A DNA stretch of 64,000 nt from Acanthacorydalis orientalis (taxonomy: Eukaryota; Arthropoda; Insecta; Megaloptera; Corydalidae). This document shows positions 42,973 through 57,922 of this stretch, piece after piece (position 1 is the stretch's first letter; each line of letters opens with the position of its first letter). Where the stretch lies: NCBI GenBank assembly GCA_034766995.1, contig CM068315.1, positions 51,726,662 to 51,790,661 on the forward strand, given 5' to 3'. The notes beneath the pieces were generated by a model. It did no database searches. It was given only the letters and a program-made list of their open reading frames with translations, and had not been told where the DNA came from. Position numbers and translations under genes: made by a program.

Positions 42973-45900
42973 TATAATTTAAATAATATTATTTTTACAT
43001 GAATATATTCAATGGTTTTTATATTAAATATGTAACTTATTTTGCCCTTTCAAGAGAGATTTTACACCTGATTTAAGAAATATTTTTATTTTTTAAAAAA
43101 TATTATTTTTTAATTGTTGATTCCTTTTTTAATATTTTACAGCACATTTTCAACTTCCTAACATATGTTACCAAATTTTACAGTTAAATTCCACAAAATA
43201 CAAATTGAAATATTATTATTTCGAAAAACGAATAAAAATACTGAAAATATGCGAATAAATTTAAACAAAAACGCAATCTTTGATACACAAAAAATCAAAT
43301 TTAAATATTTCATAAACTAAAAATAACTTTTATAGGATTGTTGACGGTTTTATGAAAAATATGCAAAATAAAAAAAAAAACAAGTTGGATATTCGAAGTA
43401 CTGTAAGAAAATTTATAGGATTTTATTCTTTTTACGAAAACATTAAACAAGAAAAGTTTCGGTGAGAAAAACGACCGATCAGTTTCAGATATGAAATTTT
43501 AATGAAATTTAAATATTAATCAGAGAATATTTATAAAATTTCTGTTCCGATACTATATTTACAAATTTGTAATAAGGAAAGTTTTACAAACATATTTATC
43601 TTGAAACAATATCAGTAAATTAGCTGAAATTCACTGTCATCATAAAATTTATCATTTTTTTTTTATTGTATAAAATGAAATGTCACAGAATTATTTATTT
43701 CATGTAACTTATAATAGTTTAGAATAAACAATCTTTAACGATTTCAATTATTATTATACTTTTTAGTAAATACTAATAATACACCATTCTATTTGTTTTA
43801 ATTTATTAATAAAGACTTTTTTTGTAATAATAAACAAATGATAATTTTAACGACCATAAATATACTATTCATTAAAAAAAATAGACATTTAAAGAATATT
43901 TTATATCCTAATTATCTCATAATCATACACAAAAAAGGAATAAAATTCATAAATATTTTTTAACATTTATTGCTGTATATTGTGGGGATTTTATTAAAAT
44001 TACAAGGTACTAAAATTGTACATTTTATAAAATTCAATATGAATAAACATTTTTAATTAATGTTAGATATTAACTCAAAACTGGAATAAAACTTGCAACT
44101 TAGTAACACTTGAATCAAATATTTTATTTTGGAAAAAATGCGAATTTAAAAAATAAATAAATACAATTTATTATATTTTTAGTGATGTTGCAAGCAATTC
44201 ACTTTAACATATATATTATTAAACGTAATTGATTAAATTCCTTTTGTTTATATTTATATAAAATATTTCATTATTAAATAATAATAATATTAGTCATTAG
44301 AAATTAAATGCTATTGTTGATGGATATTAGTCAATTCCAATAAATTATTTTCCTGTTTCTGTTGAATCAATTTTATTTACTTTAAGCGTTCAATATCCTT
44401 TTGTTCTGTTATACTTTCTTTGCTTTATTTGTATAAACAAGTTATTTACTTCAATTTTTCGAAGAATTCTATTTTTATGTGAAGTTTAAACTGATATTTC
44501 TATAAAAGAATATATATATATACATTTGTGTGTACAAGCAGGTATTGGACTTATTTTGTCACTTTAAGTGCGTATATTGAAAAAATATTAGTTTCATAAA
44601 TAATATTTGATACGTTCAGTTATTTATTTTATACTAAAAACTGTAATTATAATTAGAAATAGTGATATTAAAAAAATAGAAACGAAATTATTTTCGAATC
44701 TTTATTTTAATAAATCAAATGATCAATTTACACACGGAAAAAAATTCAATGAATATTTAAATAACCTATTTTATATTATCACACATTTTGAGAATGATGT
44801 AGAGATTAGATTGAGAGAGATATTTTGAAAATAATATTAAAAACCACGTTTGAATTTACTGTCATTGTGTTCTTCATAATTTTTGAAACGTTCAAAATTT
44901 CACTGAAGTGTAATCAGAATACTTTATTCTGCATAATTCATTATAATTCATAATGCATAATTCATAATGCATAATCCAAAATGCTTTCATTTAATAATTA
45001 TTAGAGAATTACAGCAGGAAATACGACACGATGAATGAAAAAAATCGATTATCGTGAAGATTTACGCTGTAATAATTTGATAATCATTGTTTATAACGTT
45101 TATAGTAAATTATACATTTGATTCAAATACATTCGTTTACTTGTCATGTTAATTATAAAGTTCATTATCAGATTTTTAATAATATTACTTCTTTTGTGTA
45201 ACTCATAAATAAGAATTAAAAACTTCAGAATTATGTAAAAAATGTTCTTCACATTTGTGTGTTATTATTAATATTCAAACAATAACATTTATAATATATC
45301 ACTGATAAATATATAATATATACTGGTGAATGTAATATACTAATTATAAATTATTTTCATGTGTTCGATTAATTATTAGCTGCAGTTATTTGGAAAATTT
45401 TCGGCAGAACAGTCACTATCTATTAATAAAACATTCAAATAGACATAATAAACTTTTAAAATAAAATTATTCCATTCATTTTTACATATACTGTGAGAAG
45501 TTTCATATTTCTACTTATAAAAATGTCTTGACATTTCTAACGACAACTTGACAACATGTTCATTAAAGTATATTACATTTCATACAAACGCATCATTTGC
45601 AGATAAGAATTTTTTTTATTCTTTTTGCGCATAATAGAAAATAATGCAAGACTGAATATATTGCATAACGAAATATTAAAAAGTATTAAAAAAAACTAAT
45701 TTTGTAAAACGTTTGTACTATTTATAAAATCTATTCTATTGAATGTTGTGTTATATTTTATTATATTATTTTAAATTATAATAACAATTAAAATATACTG
45801 TCAAATTAATAACATATTCTAACAGATACAAACAGTCAGTCTTTAGTAGTAAAATAGTAGTAATTGGTTACCAAATTAATCCGGGACCAGAGAACATTGT

Positions 45901-46196
45901 GAAAATGATCGAATGTAAATAACACGAATATTCTAATAATTTGTTTCCTCTTCCTTTATTTTAATATTAAATATCTTAAAAATGCAATTTAATGTATCTT
46001 TTAATTAATTTTATGTTTTCATATTTTTTACGAGAGAGATGGAACATATTTGTTTTTTTTATATGATCAAGAAAATGGCAGAAAAATCACTACTTCTGTA
46101 AAATGTGATTCTTAAGGAAGTACTCGGGTATATTTTGGTTTAGATGGATTAGTAACATAAAGAATAGACAAGTCAGATATTATATATATATATATA
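41884..46196. other. AT-rich region, few features
   Basis: (TA)n arrays at about 41884-41925 and 42915-42968 (after TATG units); from 42970 to 46180 there are no long TA arrays, the longest such gap so far. No gene recognised. Short reiterated TTCATAATGCATAA units occur near 44938-44978. Confidence 0.5.
44935..44980. repeat. Short tandem CATAATTCATAATG-type repeats
   Basis: Five or so imperfect units of about 7-11 bases built on CATAAT, for example TAATTCATTATAATTCATAA then TGCATAATTCATAATGCATA. It is a small minisatellite-like patch outside the TA-array pattern. Confidence 0.6.
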
Positions 46197-46230
46197 TTGG
46201 GTTGGAACAAAAATTCATAGAGTTTTCTAA
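46197..46230. mobile_element. Possible mariner-like terminus
   Basis: TTGGGTTGGAACAAAAATTC directly follows a (TA)n array and resembles the terminal repeats of some insect mariners that begin with a GGTTGG motif. No matching second end or transposase was found nearby. Confidence 0.3.
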
Positions 46231-46829
46231 TATATGTGACTAATTGCAATTTAAATTATGTTACCAACAGGATCATAGCGAATATTTTTTAAGATAAAAT
46301 TTGATATCGATAGGTTAAAAGATATAAAATTGCATAGAAAACAGAAAATCAGACATATATTTATTTATATAAATATATATATATATATATATGTAACATT
46401 CATGGCGATGGGTGCTAATGACCTTACATGTCGACGCGTCCCTAAGTCCCAAATATTTAGAGTCAAAAAAATCATTCATAGCGACTTTGAATATTGATTA
46501 TAATTTGTGTATAACAATAACATAAAAAATACAAGTTAAAGAATAAACTCTTTTTCATAAGACCATTCTTAATTTTGGCAGAATTGGGTTGATCCATCCA
46601 TGGTATTTACAAGCCGTAAAATTAAAAACTGTCGCAATTTATGTTTTATATAATTAAATATTAAGACAGGTTTTTCTTATATTAATTTAATATCATCCAT
46701 CATGTATAGTATTAAAATTGATTGGCATCAAATATTAAATAAACTTTTTTGACATATCAATTAGTAAAGAAGAAAAATAGAGTCGATAAGAGGAATATTT
46801 GTTGCAATTGAAAAAGATTAAAATTGTAA
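46231..46829. other. AT-rich sequence with one GC-richer patch
   Basis: A (TA)n array lies at 46372-46391. The patch at 46395-46465 (GGCGATGGGTGCTAATGACC followed by a CGACGCGTCC motif) is GC-rich against its surroundings and looks like part of an interspersed repeat, which I cannot name. It may be the 5' part of the Tigger-like element that follows. Confidence 0.4.
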
Positions 46830-47090
46830 AACTTCTCGAGAATAAAATTCAATTCACCAAGAGTTGAATTTAATGATTTCCGCATACATAACAACGTCAT
46901 CTTAAGAAAAATCCTTGGACAAGAATCTAGCATCAAACAAACTGATCAATTTGAATTAATTCAGTCAGTAGCTAAAATATCGAAAGAATATAAGACAAGT
47001 GTATACTTTAATGACGATGAAACCAACATATTTTTTAAACGCACACAGGATAAATCTTTTAAACTCAAACAAACAGCATTTTCATCTTAA
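46830..47090 (+). pseudogene. Tigger/jerky-type transposase fragment
   Basis: A frame open from a stop near 46827 to the TAA at 47090 reads EFNDFRIHNNVILRKILGQE, then SVAKISKEYKTS, VYFNDDETNIFFKRTQDKSF and KLKQTAFSS. This matches the end of the CENP-B-like DNA-binding region (RF-x-R-HN-x-V-RK) and the start of the DDE domain, where families have YNADETGLFFK; the catalytic Asp of that motif is in the FNDDET string. It has no start codon, and the rest of the DDE domain is missing downstream. Confidence 0.75.
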
Positions 47091-47392
47091 AACATTAAAC
47101 TCAACTTCGATGTAATTTATTGGTAAATTCTAAAGTTGTAGTAATGTTAAAAAAATATTTTTTTGGCCATTTTTAAACTGATATCATTGTCCTGTTTCAT
47201 CTTTTGAATTATATTCTTAAGTTTATGATACTATCATATAGATGCTATGATCGTAGCAGAATATGTGTACAGCAACTTAAGAAAATTCAATTGAAGAAGA
47301 CAATTAAATAAGTGTATTTTTTGTTTGTGTTTCTTTTCGATACAGTTAATAGGTAATACCGAACAGACACAGTTGTGCCACACACTTGCTAG

Positions 47393-47453
<61 letters not shown>

Positions 47454-48076
47454 TACTTTATACATAACACTACAAAATTATTTACACAGATACACTTTAA
47501 TGAACAAATAGTTTTGAAAATAAGTGAACCAACAATAATATTTATTTAATAATAAAATTATACTGACGTACAAAAAGAATATTTAATTATAAAAATTAGT
47601 CAGCAAAAAGTTTACCTTTGGGAATTATAAAAAAAATTCAAATACTTTTTTATTTTTCGGTAAACATATAACAAATGTTGTATTTGACAAATATACTATG
47701 TTAGGTATTTATTAAATTTTTGAAACAATGCTCGAACAAAGTTTTTGAATTAAAATACACATTCTTGTTTAATAATTGAATATATATATATATATATATA
47801 TACATAAATGTATGTATATACGTATCTTTAGTGTCCACATATGTTTCAGTAGAAATACAATGTTTGCAAGATTACTATTCAATAATGCATGTAAAGCGAT
47901 TACATTTGATCGTATTAATCTAAATAAATAGTTAAATATAGTAGTAGGACGCTTTTAAACAAAGCACGTACATATATATTGCAAATAGATTTGGTTTGCT
48001 AAAAAAATATAACCCTTAATTATTGTACACAGTGATTTTGTCATGTTTTTATCTAAAATAACCATTTAAATAATAT

Positions 48077-48139
<63 letters not shown>

Positions 48140-49007
48140 GTATTAAAACCTCTTTGAGTAATCATTTATTTTATGACAATACAATGTATAGTGTAAATAA
48201 GATTTGAAAATATTTTTATGAATTAAAAATATAGTTTTATTTATTCAAAAAAGCTCTTCAACATTTTATAATAACCATTAATCAAATAGTTTGTCTAATA
48301 CCCAAAACGTTTTTTTTTAAATTATTTTTATAAATTATATTTCAGAATGTATAAACATGCCTGTAATGAAAAAAACATTTGTTTATAAAATAATCATGTT
48401 ATTTATAAACATTTCATTTTTATACACATCGTGTTTTCAATCTTCACTATCGTAATTAAAACTAGTGTATATTAACTTTATGATCTCTGAAACTTTTTAG
48501 ACGAGCGTTCTTAATAAAATATGGAGTATTTACTTTTTTTTTTGATGTGTCTATGAAAAATTATTTTTAATCCTCTAGTAGACTTTAACGCATATATAAC
48601 CACGTATCCTATGAATAAACTTGTGTGGACGAAAGAGCTTATGTAACGAATCAAACACAGCTGAAAATGATATCTATACCATTTAATTACTTTGTGACAG
48701 AGAGACTCGACAAAAGCGAACTGGTTTATTAGCAAATATGTATAAGAAGTGTTTTCATCAAAGTATTAAAGGTATATGTTCATTGACGAATGATACTGAA
48801 GATAACAAATTAATTTTTAAATATGTATATGTATATATATATACATATATATAAATATATTATATATATATATATATAAGAAGAATAATTTCCGTAATCA
48901 TAACATATTAAAAATTGAATAAAAATTTCTAACGAAAAATTAAACATTTTAAAACAAAAATCTTAATTCAATTAATAAAAGTGTATTCACTTTTGAAAAG
49001 TAAATTT

Positions 49008-49014
<7 letters not shown>

Positions 49015-49061
<47 letters not shown>

Positions 49062-49115
49062 GAGAGAGAGAGAGATAGAGACAGATAGATAGCTATATAT
49101 ATATATATACATTTA

Positions 49116-49162
<47 letters not shown>

Positions 49163-49170
49163 TTATATAT
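49015..49170. repeat. Compound (TA)n-(GA)n-(GATA)n-(TA)n microsatellite
   Basis: TA runs at both ends enclose AGAG units (49061-49080) and GATAGATAG units (49084-49092), with a TACTTATA-type motif repeated at 49113 and 49161. Confidence 0.9.
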
Positions 49171-50150
49171 GTAGGTAGGTATGTGAGGATGAGACAGTTT
49201 TGTATTTATGTACATCTTGTATGAATATCAGGACTACATTTCATAGATTGTCCAGTGTATATATATATGCAATCATCTTGACAGAAGTCTGTCATTTACT
49301 TTGATCATCTAATAGAAAAGTAATAACAGAGAATTTTTGAATATATATTATTTTCGAAATTAAATAGACGAATAATTACAACGGTGATTGATAACACAGG
49401 CTATTTCCTTAATTCTCAGTAATAATAAGGTTTCATTGAATTTCATGAATAGACGATCAAATTTCACATCTTTCATCTTATGTAATTATGTAATGTAATG
49501 AACACTTACGATCGGTGAGTAGAAACATATTTCACTTACAACTATAATTTGTGAGATACGACAATCAATGAAAATTGTTACAAGCAAAGTAAATAGAATC
49601 GAAAAACAGAATACAATCTAATATCCAATGTTTATATTTACAACAATATGTTATTATATACAAGCTTTTCTTTTCAAAACATGTTCTATGTAATTAAATT
49701 GACTTTATCAAAATTAAATTTTCATTCTACTGTTTTAAATACTTAAAAAATATTGGTCTGTAATATTTTTTTATATATAGATTTGTAAATATATAGATCG
49801 ATTTTTATACTTATATTTAAATCATTTATATATTATAAAAATATCGTTCATATTTATAATACAGTATCAATTAAATTCATTATTAACTTATCTTCGAACA
49901 ATCGAACTTAGTAAGGTCCTTGATTAATTCACTAAATTTATAACTCAAGTTATATATATATATATATATATAACATAATTTTAATGCATTGCTGCTCATT
50001 TAGAGTTATTTTGATATGATTTACAACAACAACCTTTTAATGCTAGAGCTACGAGTTCTTAATAACGAGACTAACTTTATCCCAAGTGAATTAGATTCTT
50101 CATTTACAGATTATTAGTTTAACGTTCCTTTTTCCATTACAGTACAGTCC

Positions 50151-50198
<48 letters not shown>

Positions 50199-50974
50199 AT
50201 ATATTATTTTTTTGTTCATAATTTTCGTTATTAAATAAACCTGAAAATATTATCCTATAATGATATATCATTATTAAAAAAATGGTAAAATATTTTATAA
50301 AAAATGATTGTTCTTTAATCATAATTCATTTTAATCGAAGAGATAAATAAAATACATATTTTATGTTGTACACTGATAGATATTTGATTAGATTTTTAAA
50401 CGATATGAATGCTTTTCTAAGACATTAATTTATATAAAATCTGAGTTATGTTTATATAGAAGAAAATAAGTCATAAAATTTATTAATGAATTTATAACAC
50501 ATAAAATTGAATAAGACATAAAACTGACACTAATAATTATATTATCATTTGATAAGACTTTTGTGTATTTTGTCCATGGACAGGTTAACTATTGCATCCT
50601 CTTACACGTTATTATTTATAAGATTAACCGAATAAAAATATATGTACAAAATAATCTACACACAAATAAACAGATATTTTTCTGTTGAATTCCAATCTTG
50701 TTTTCTATTGCTTTTGCAATAAATAATCAAACTTAAAGTTTTATAAAACAAAATAATAATTCTTTTTTAAAATAAATTAAAATAACAAGCCGCCAATAAT
50801 TTGTGTATAATAATATTTTTTTTAAAGATTTCTTTTAAGATTTACAATATAAATCCACAATTGTACTACAGCCATTTTAATGGAATATAAATGGACCTAT
50901 TTAATTATAAATATACATACACACACATATATATATATATATAATATTATTTTAGGACTCAAATTTATTACTTT

Positions 50975-50977
<3 letters not shown>

Positions 50978-51034
<57 letters not shown>
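50978..51034. repeat. (TA)n microsatellite
   Basis: Uninterrupted alternating TA of about 57 bases. Confidence 0.95.
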
Positions 51035-51036
<2 letters not shown>

Positions 51037-51333
51037 ATTTATAATGAAAATATTATTGTTCTATGCTTTAAGGAAAGTAATTTCCATATTATTAATAATG
51101 TGAAATTGAAAATTTTTAGATTATTAATAGCTTGATATTTGATTTTCGACTTATGTTGATTGAAATGAAGATATTTTAATGTAAAAAGAAACAAGTTTTT
51201 TTAAATGTTATTGTGTTTTAACATAATGCATGTAAAGATATGGAAATAATGAATTATATTATTCTGTAATTAAAATTCGAATGGACTGATAGCATTGTTT
51301 GTGAGTGTGATCAATTTTCGGTATTGATTTTTT

Positions 51334-51373
<40 letters not shown>

Positions 51374-54300
51374 ATTGTAATCTCATAAATTTATATGTCA
51401 TTTAATAAATGTGTAAAAACCGTAATGGAAAATTTGTCTGAAACGTATGAGTATGTGTAAAATAACAAAAGGTTTTATTAATATGTAATACAGATAAAGT
51501 GAATAGATGCTATATAAATTTTAATGTTTCGCTATAAAGTCAATGTAATGTCCCAGCGCCGTTTAATTTTGCATCCCAGCAGGTGGTCTAGCAAGGATAG
51601 AAACCACAAAAACATATTCGTTTAATATACCAGTGTAAATTAATTTGATACGCTCGGGGTGTCTTTAAGAATTCCATGAAATCCTTCATTTTAGCGACAT
51701 AGTTTAACGAGAGCAAATACGAGGAAGTGTTCATAATTACGATGTCAAGAAAATAACACTCATTAACATTAGATTTTTTGCTGTAAACATAAAATGCAAG
51801 CAATGTATACTTTTTTGTAATCAATTTTCAATATTTTTATACAGTTCGCAATCGGTAACTGTAGTTCAGTTGTGGTTTGACATAAATAAACGTTATTAAT
51901 ATCAATGTTCTGTATATGACTTTCTTTGATAACTATGAGAAAATAATGATTTTATTTTCAAATATTTATACAACTTTGATCATTTACATTATTTCGTCAA
52001 TGTTAAGACAAAATTTATGTTGTGTTTTATTTCATCCACCTGAAAGATCAATTATAATAGTATACAGAATAATATAATAATTTACAGATTTTTATTTTTT
52101 GAAAATTTTAAATTGTGTGAAAAGTACAAATTTTATCATTTTCAATATTAGAGAAGAAACCAAATAAAATATGAAAATACATGGAAGATTCTTATTGTAC
52201 CCAGTTTCAATACAATATTCACTGAAGGAAAATTATGTAGCATGTACAAATAATTCAACAATTTAATTTTTCGTCCAATAAGATTATCACATAATTTAAA
52301 AAAATACTTTATTTAAATAAGTGATTAATTTTATAAAACTTAAATAAATGTTAAAATATTTAAACTGATTCTTTTCAATGTAGATATTAATGTGGGATTA
52401 TTTATTTTTTTAAACGTTTCAAGGTTTGTTTATTTATATCCATTTATACCTGCAAACATGTGTGCATGAATTTATATCGTAAATATATCAGAAGTAAACA
52501 AAATTATCGACCGTGTTCATAATTCTCTTAACAAAATATAAAATATTAAATATGATGCGCCCCATTGCTTTGACATTTTTAAATTAACATCTATTATAAA
52601 TCACGATGAAAACGTCACCCAATGTCAGTTCATATTGAATTAAATTTCTTGTCGTTTCATTTTGATGACGGTATAGTCTTGAATTAGCGCTTTTGATAAA
52701 TTTCTAATGTACTGAATCTAAAAATATTAACGTATCAATTTTTATTCAATTTTTAATGACCAATATCTTTGATTTAAAATACCAATGAAATGTGTAATAA
52801 TTCACAATTTTTATAATTTATTTTCTGTTTATAAAATAAATATAATTTGTAGATTTTTTATATTGCATATCGAGAATTATAATTTTTGAACAAGTTATCT
52901 ATTTTATTTTTAAAATCCTATCTAAATTAAACGTATGTGTAAAAAGAACAACATTTAATCCTAAGGATATATACTTGAATCCGAAATTTCTATTTTTTTA
53001 AAAAATATGTATTAAAAAAACAGCATAAAATGTGTAATAATATAAAATATGTTTTTTCCGAATAACAATGATAAAACCATTAATAAAACTTTTCATTAGC
53101 ATAAAAAATAATATCAAATACTAGCTGTGTTAAAATATTTTGCCTTTCCAGAACTGATATGTTTTATAACATTTATTTGTCCTTCATTTTTAACTTTTTG
53201 TGTTTTTCAAAGCCGAGCTAATTCGCTAAATAATACCGATTGAAATAATTATCGTATATAATAATTTATTTCCTCAATATGTCTACAAAATCAAAGAAAT
53301 GAATGTTATATTTATTTATATTTTTATTAGCCATTGTGGAATAAATGTTATACAATCCTCAAGTTTTCTTAAAGCATTTTTTATTTTTAGCAAAAGATTT
53401 CTTTTCTCTTTTAAAGATGTTTCCTTTTGAAAGATTTATTTTCTTTGTAAGATTATATATATATATATGTTTATGTGTGTGTGTATGTATAATAATTTTT
53501 AGAGGTATTCACATATCAGTATAATGTAAGTTAATAATGTTTTCATATTTATTTGCACCTTTATGGTTTAATGATGAAACGAAATATATATTTTTTTGTA
53601 AGACACATTTACTTTTCATCTTAGACAACAAAATTACATTATTTGTCAGGATTCGTGCAAGCACAAAGATAACTAACTAACAGATAGAGACATCGTCATT
53701 TTTCAAATAAAGCAGTATCTTACATCATCTGAAAACGAACTGCTTTCAAAGATGTATGTAGCACTGAAAATAATAATATTTCCTTTGTATATTCAAACAA
53801 ATACAATGTGAATATCTTTTAACAATGAATATAGTTTTTATTTACTATTTTCTACTTACTACTATTAAAACATATATTTTTTGGCGAATTTGTGAATGAA
53901 ACAGAATATCAAATAAATACTAAAAATGTGTATAAATACAGATGTTATCTATTTGTTTTGTATGGCTTTAAATATACCTATAAGATTACACAATAAGAAA
54001 ACTGTTCAGTATAGACAATAAAATTAAAAAAAGTATATCAAGTAATATTTTTTTTAGTTAAATATCCAATAGGTGAAATTCGAAAATATCGACGGAATAA
54101 AAATTAATATTAATGTATTGTACATAATCAATACGTGCTGAAAATTCTTTTATGTCTGGTTAATAAGCAGAATGAAATAATTTCTCAATATGAAATTCAT
54201 TGTTTATTCGATAAAGAGATTCTAAAATTCACATTTAATACATTTCACCGCATTTTATAAATACCATGGATAGAGAGAATTACTAATAAAGCACTTTTTT

Positions 54301-54511
54301 TATACCGCACCAGCAATAAATGCTTTTATCTGTTCTTATATGCGATTTGTACCACAAACATTACACAATTTAATGACAAAATTGCGGCGGATTTGAATAA
54401 ACAGAAGATAATTCCATTACGAAGGAATCATTCACGTACATGTATGAAAATAAAATTGGAATTGTCTAAAATTGGAATGACAATTTTCATAATATTATTC
54501 ACACACCCACA

Positions 54512-54566
<55 letters not shown>

Positions 54567-55827
54567 TTCTGAAAATACATTTTGTTTGTAATCATGTATT
54601 TTTTTATAATAATGATCTTTAAATTAAAACTTATTCAATTGAGAATAAAACATGCTTAATATTTCCTTAATAATTTCTCGCTAAAACCATACAAATTATA
54701 TTAATGAAACCTTTCAATTAATGTTGAAAATTATTTCATATAAAGCCAAATTAAAAAATAATGATGAAAAAAAGAGACAATTTTGTTTCAACTTGAAAAT
54801 ATTATACCTCGAAAATTTATTTTTTTGGTGCCTTTTACTTCTCTTTTTAAATTTATATTATTATTTAATATTAATAATGAATCTATTCATATATTAATTT
54901 CGAAAGAGTTTTAATAAATGTTATATTTTAATTTTTAATTGGTTGATATTAAGAGATCATATTTAGAGGCCAGTATTCCCAGCAAGAATTTTAGTTGAAT
55001 GATGATATGGGTACATAGTGATCGTACTAAGCTATACATTATCTAAGTGACCATAATTGTTTACGCTTAGTGTATTTATCACAAGACGAATATTATTTTT
55101 CATGTCAAACATCAAACATGCATAATTTATAATCAGATTTTTTAAATTTAAAATAATTAAAACTATTTTTTGTAATCTCTTCATAGTTTATTTAGTTATA
55201 ACTGCAAATGACTGCGAAAAGTTTGTATGAAATGATATGCACACGAGATTGTTAATATGGAAGTAAAACAAAAATTTGAAATTCTAAATCAAACCAGACA
55301 GAGAGCATAGTCATTCAAGTGAAACTGAACTTTCACTTCTGATCGTATGAAAACGAGCAGTGAGCATTTTTTCTGCTAATCACATTTAGATTAAATATTT
55401 TTTGATAAATTACATATTTAATAGATTGAAGCACCTGATACCATACAATCTTAAACAAACCCCAACTGAATTAAAGAATGAAAAAAACTAGAATTTTAAA
55501 TTTATTGATTTCTATTCGATTACAGATATAAACAGAATATGGTGCATTCTTTTATTCTGTTTATAATCCTCTCAGCAAACACAATAAGACAAAACAAGAC
55601 ACTATTTCACTCTGAGAGTTATACTTATATCGAACTAAATAGATACATACAAATTAAACTAACATTGTGTACGACATGAAAGAAATAAAAATACAAAGTA
55701 ACATCAGGTTTTAAAATAAACGCAATTTGTTTATTTAATCGGAATAAAGTTTGTGATGTTTTCAAATATGAACATAAAAATACTATAACCTTATGCTAGT
55801 TTTTAATAAACATAATTTTATCTATTC

Positions 55828-55880
<53 letters not shown>

Positions 55881-56447
55881 GAGAGAGAGAGGGGGAAGAG
55901 GTATATAGCTATTTATAAAAAAAAAGTTAATAGATTTGGAAAATTGTTACTTTTACAGATTGTATTTGTCATCTTCTAATCACATTGAAATTAATGTCGT
56001 TCTTCAAGTCTTGTCTTCAAATGTTAGATTCGTTTTAAACAACAATCGATTACAGCAATCGATTGGATTGTCAATACATTGAATTGATAAGTTTGACATA
56101 TAACAAACGCTTTGAACAAACCTATTCAAATGTTTATTTACTGAACATAATATGTAGTGCGACATCAGGTCCCCACAGCCGTATAGCTAAAGCACTCAAC
56201 TGAAGATGACAAATACTTTTACGTAGGTGGTTTCTGAAATGGATGTTGTAAATCACAGAATATCGTCAACTATTGTATATATTTTTTTCTTAAATTGTGT
56301 GGATAATTTTGTAATCTTACTTGTAAAACTTACATCAGTTAAATATACCTTTGATAGAAAATCAATGTTTCAAAGTATCAACATTGAAGTATATCACCAG
56401 TATATATCACCACACATTTTTATAAACACATACAAACACACACACAC

Positions 56448-56498
<51 letters not shown>

Positions 56499-56504
56499 TA
56501 TACG

Positions 56505-56558
<54 letters not shown>

Positions 56559-57081
56559 TTATTATTATCAGTAATAGAAGCGTAATACCTACATAGAAAT
56601 ATAAATCACATACATAAGCAATGTATTATAAAATATAAAAATTCAACAGACGAGAAAAATGTATTAAAATCTTAATTTGCATAAATAAAACAATAATATA
56701 AATAATCTCTTCTAGTACAAAAAAATAATATTAACAACAAATACATAGCTTCGTTTTCAAATATTGTTTCAAACATTTTTGCATAACATACCTTTTTGTT
56801 AAACATATTTGTATATAAAAAGTATAAATATTTTCATATTCTTTACTTCCATATATAGGATTTATCGAATATTTTTATGTTATCTACATACATACATTTT
56901 CATTTTTACATATTGATGTGCATGTTTTTCTATTTTTCGTCATTGAAAGCATAAGATTAAAATTATACTTCAGTTCAGTTTCAGAAAAATTTGAACACAT
57001 TCGTTATTTTTTATTAATAAATGATACTTTTATCTGAGTTCAAAAAATCTATTGAATTTGTATAAATATATGTTAACACTC

Positions 57082-57139
<58 letters not shown>

Positions 57140-57330
57140 GCTCTATTATAGATATTATATCTGAAATAAATTACGTTTTGGATATTAAATTCCCTGCCTT
57201 CAACAACCTGCCTTCTTCAAATAAAAAAAAGTATTATATGTTATTTTACAAACTACAGAACAATATATATATATATATATACATGCGTGTGTGTTACTGT
57301 GTCTGTATGTATGTATTATGTGTACAAATT

Positions 57331-57403
57331 ATTTCAGTGCTCTTTCTATAGGAAATTAATATTTATTTATAGAAAAAAATCGCGTCCCTATTGGAAAACT
57401 CTT
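57331..57403 (+). mobile_element. Solitary 3' terminus of the Tc1/mariner-superfamily element
   Basis: The sequence from TTTCAGTGC to AAAAATCGCGTCCCTATTGG and AAAACTCTTG matches 21110-21173 (CGCAAATTC... TTGCGTCCTTATCGGAAAAC), including the terminal inverted repeat and a following TA. No transposase code precedes it. Confidence 0.72.
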
Positions 57404-57852
57404 GTAAAGATAAACTTTTCTGAGGGACAAGCAATGTCTACAATAATGCACTCAAATCTCACCTACACACAACATTGACAGGTACATATATAGACATACT
57501 GATATTAAATCGATTCTGTATCACATTTGATTAAAAGCCAGTGACATGTGTGTGATAATTAGTAACAAGAACTACCCGACTTGAGAAGGATGAAGACACA
57601 GGAACAGTGGAGTGTCAACAACTGGTATGTGATCTTATTGGCTAATATGTAAGTCTTTGTGTACAAATTTGTGTTATTCTTTCTCATTTTGTATTCCCCA
57701 GAACGTTCATCAACAAAATAAGAAAAACCTAATAAATTTATATATATATATATATATATAAAATTTAATCTTAAATGTTTTTATAACTATTAATATAATT
57801 ATTTGTTTCTATAAATCTATTTAAATGAAATACAGAATATTAAACGTTATAG

Positions 57853-57922
<70 letters not shown>

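Larger units (their letters stand above)
47091..57330. other. Long non-coding AT-rich region
   Basis: No confident gene. (TA)n arrays: about 47395-47422 followed by (GA)n to 47451, 47779-47802, 48076-48135, 49016-49060, 49120-49162, 49950-49971, 50154-50194, 50928-50942, 50978-51034, 51338-51370, 53454-53469, 54526-54562, 55830-55874 with (GA)n, 56452-56490, 56516-56553, 57087-57134 and 57264-57280. Between 51370 and 54520 only one very short array occurs. Two minus-strand frames (48511-48735 and 51588-51824) show no recognisable domain. Confidence 0.5.

Noticed and set aside
48511..48735. 74-codon minus-strand frame with hydrophobic segments
   Set aside because: No family match that I can support; hydrophobicity is common in AT-rich random frames.
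51588..51824. 78-codon minus-strand frame containing AKMKDFMEFLKTPRAY
   Set aside because: Slightly GC-richer, but no family recognised and no splice or start context; kept out of the gene list.
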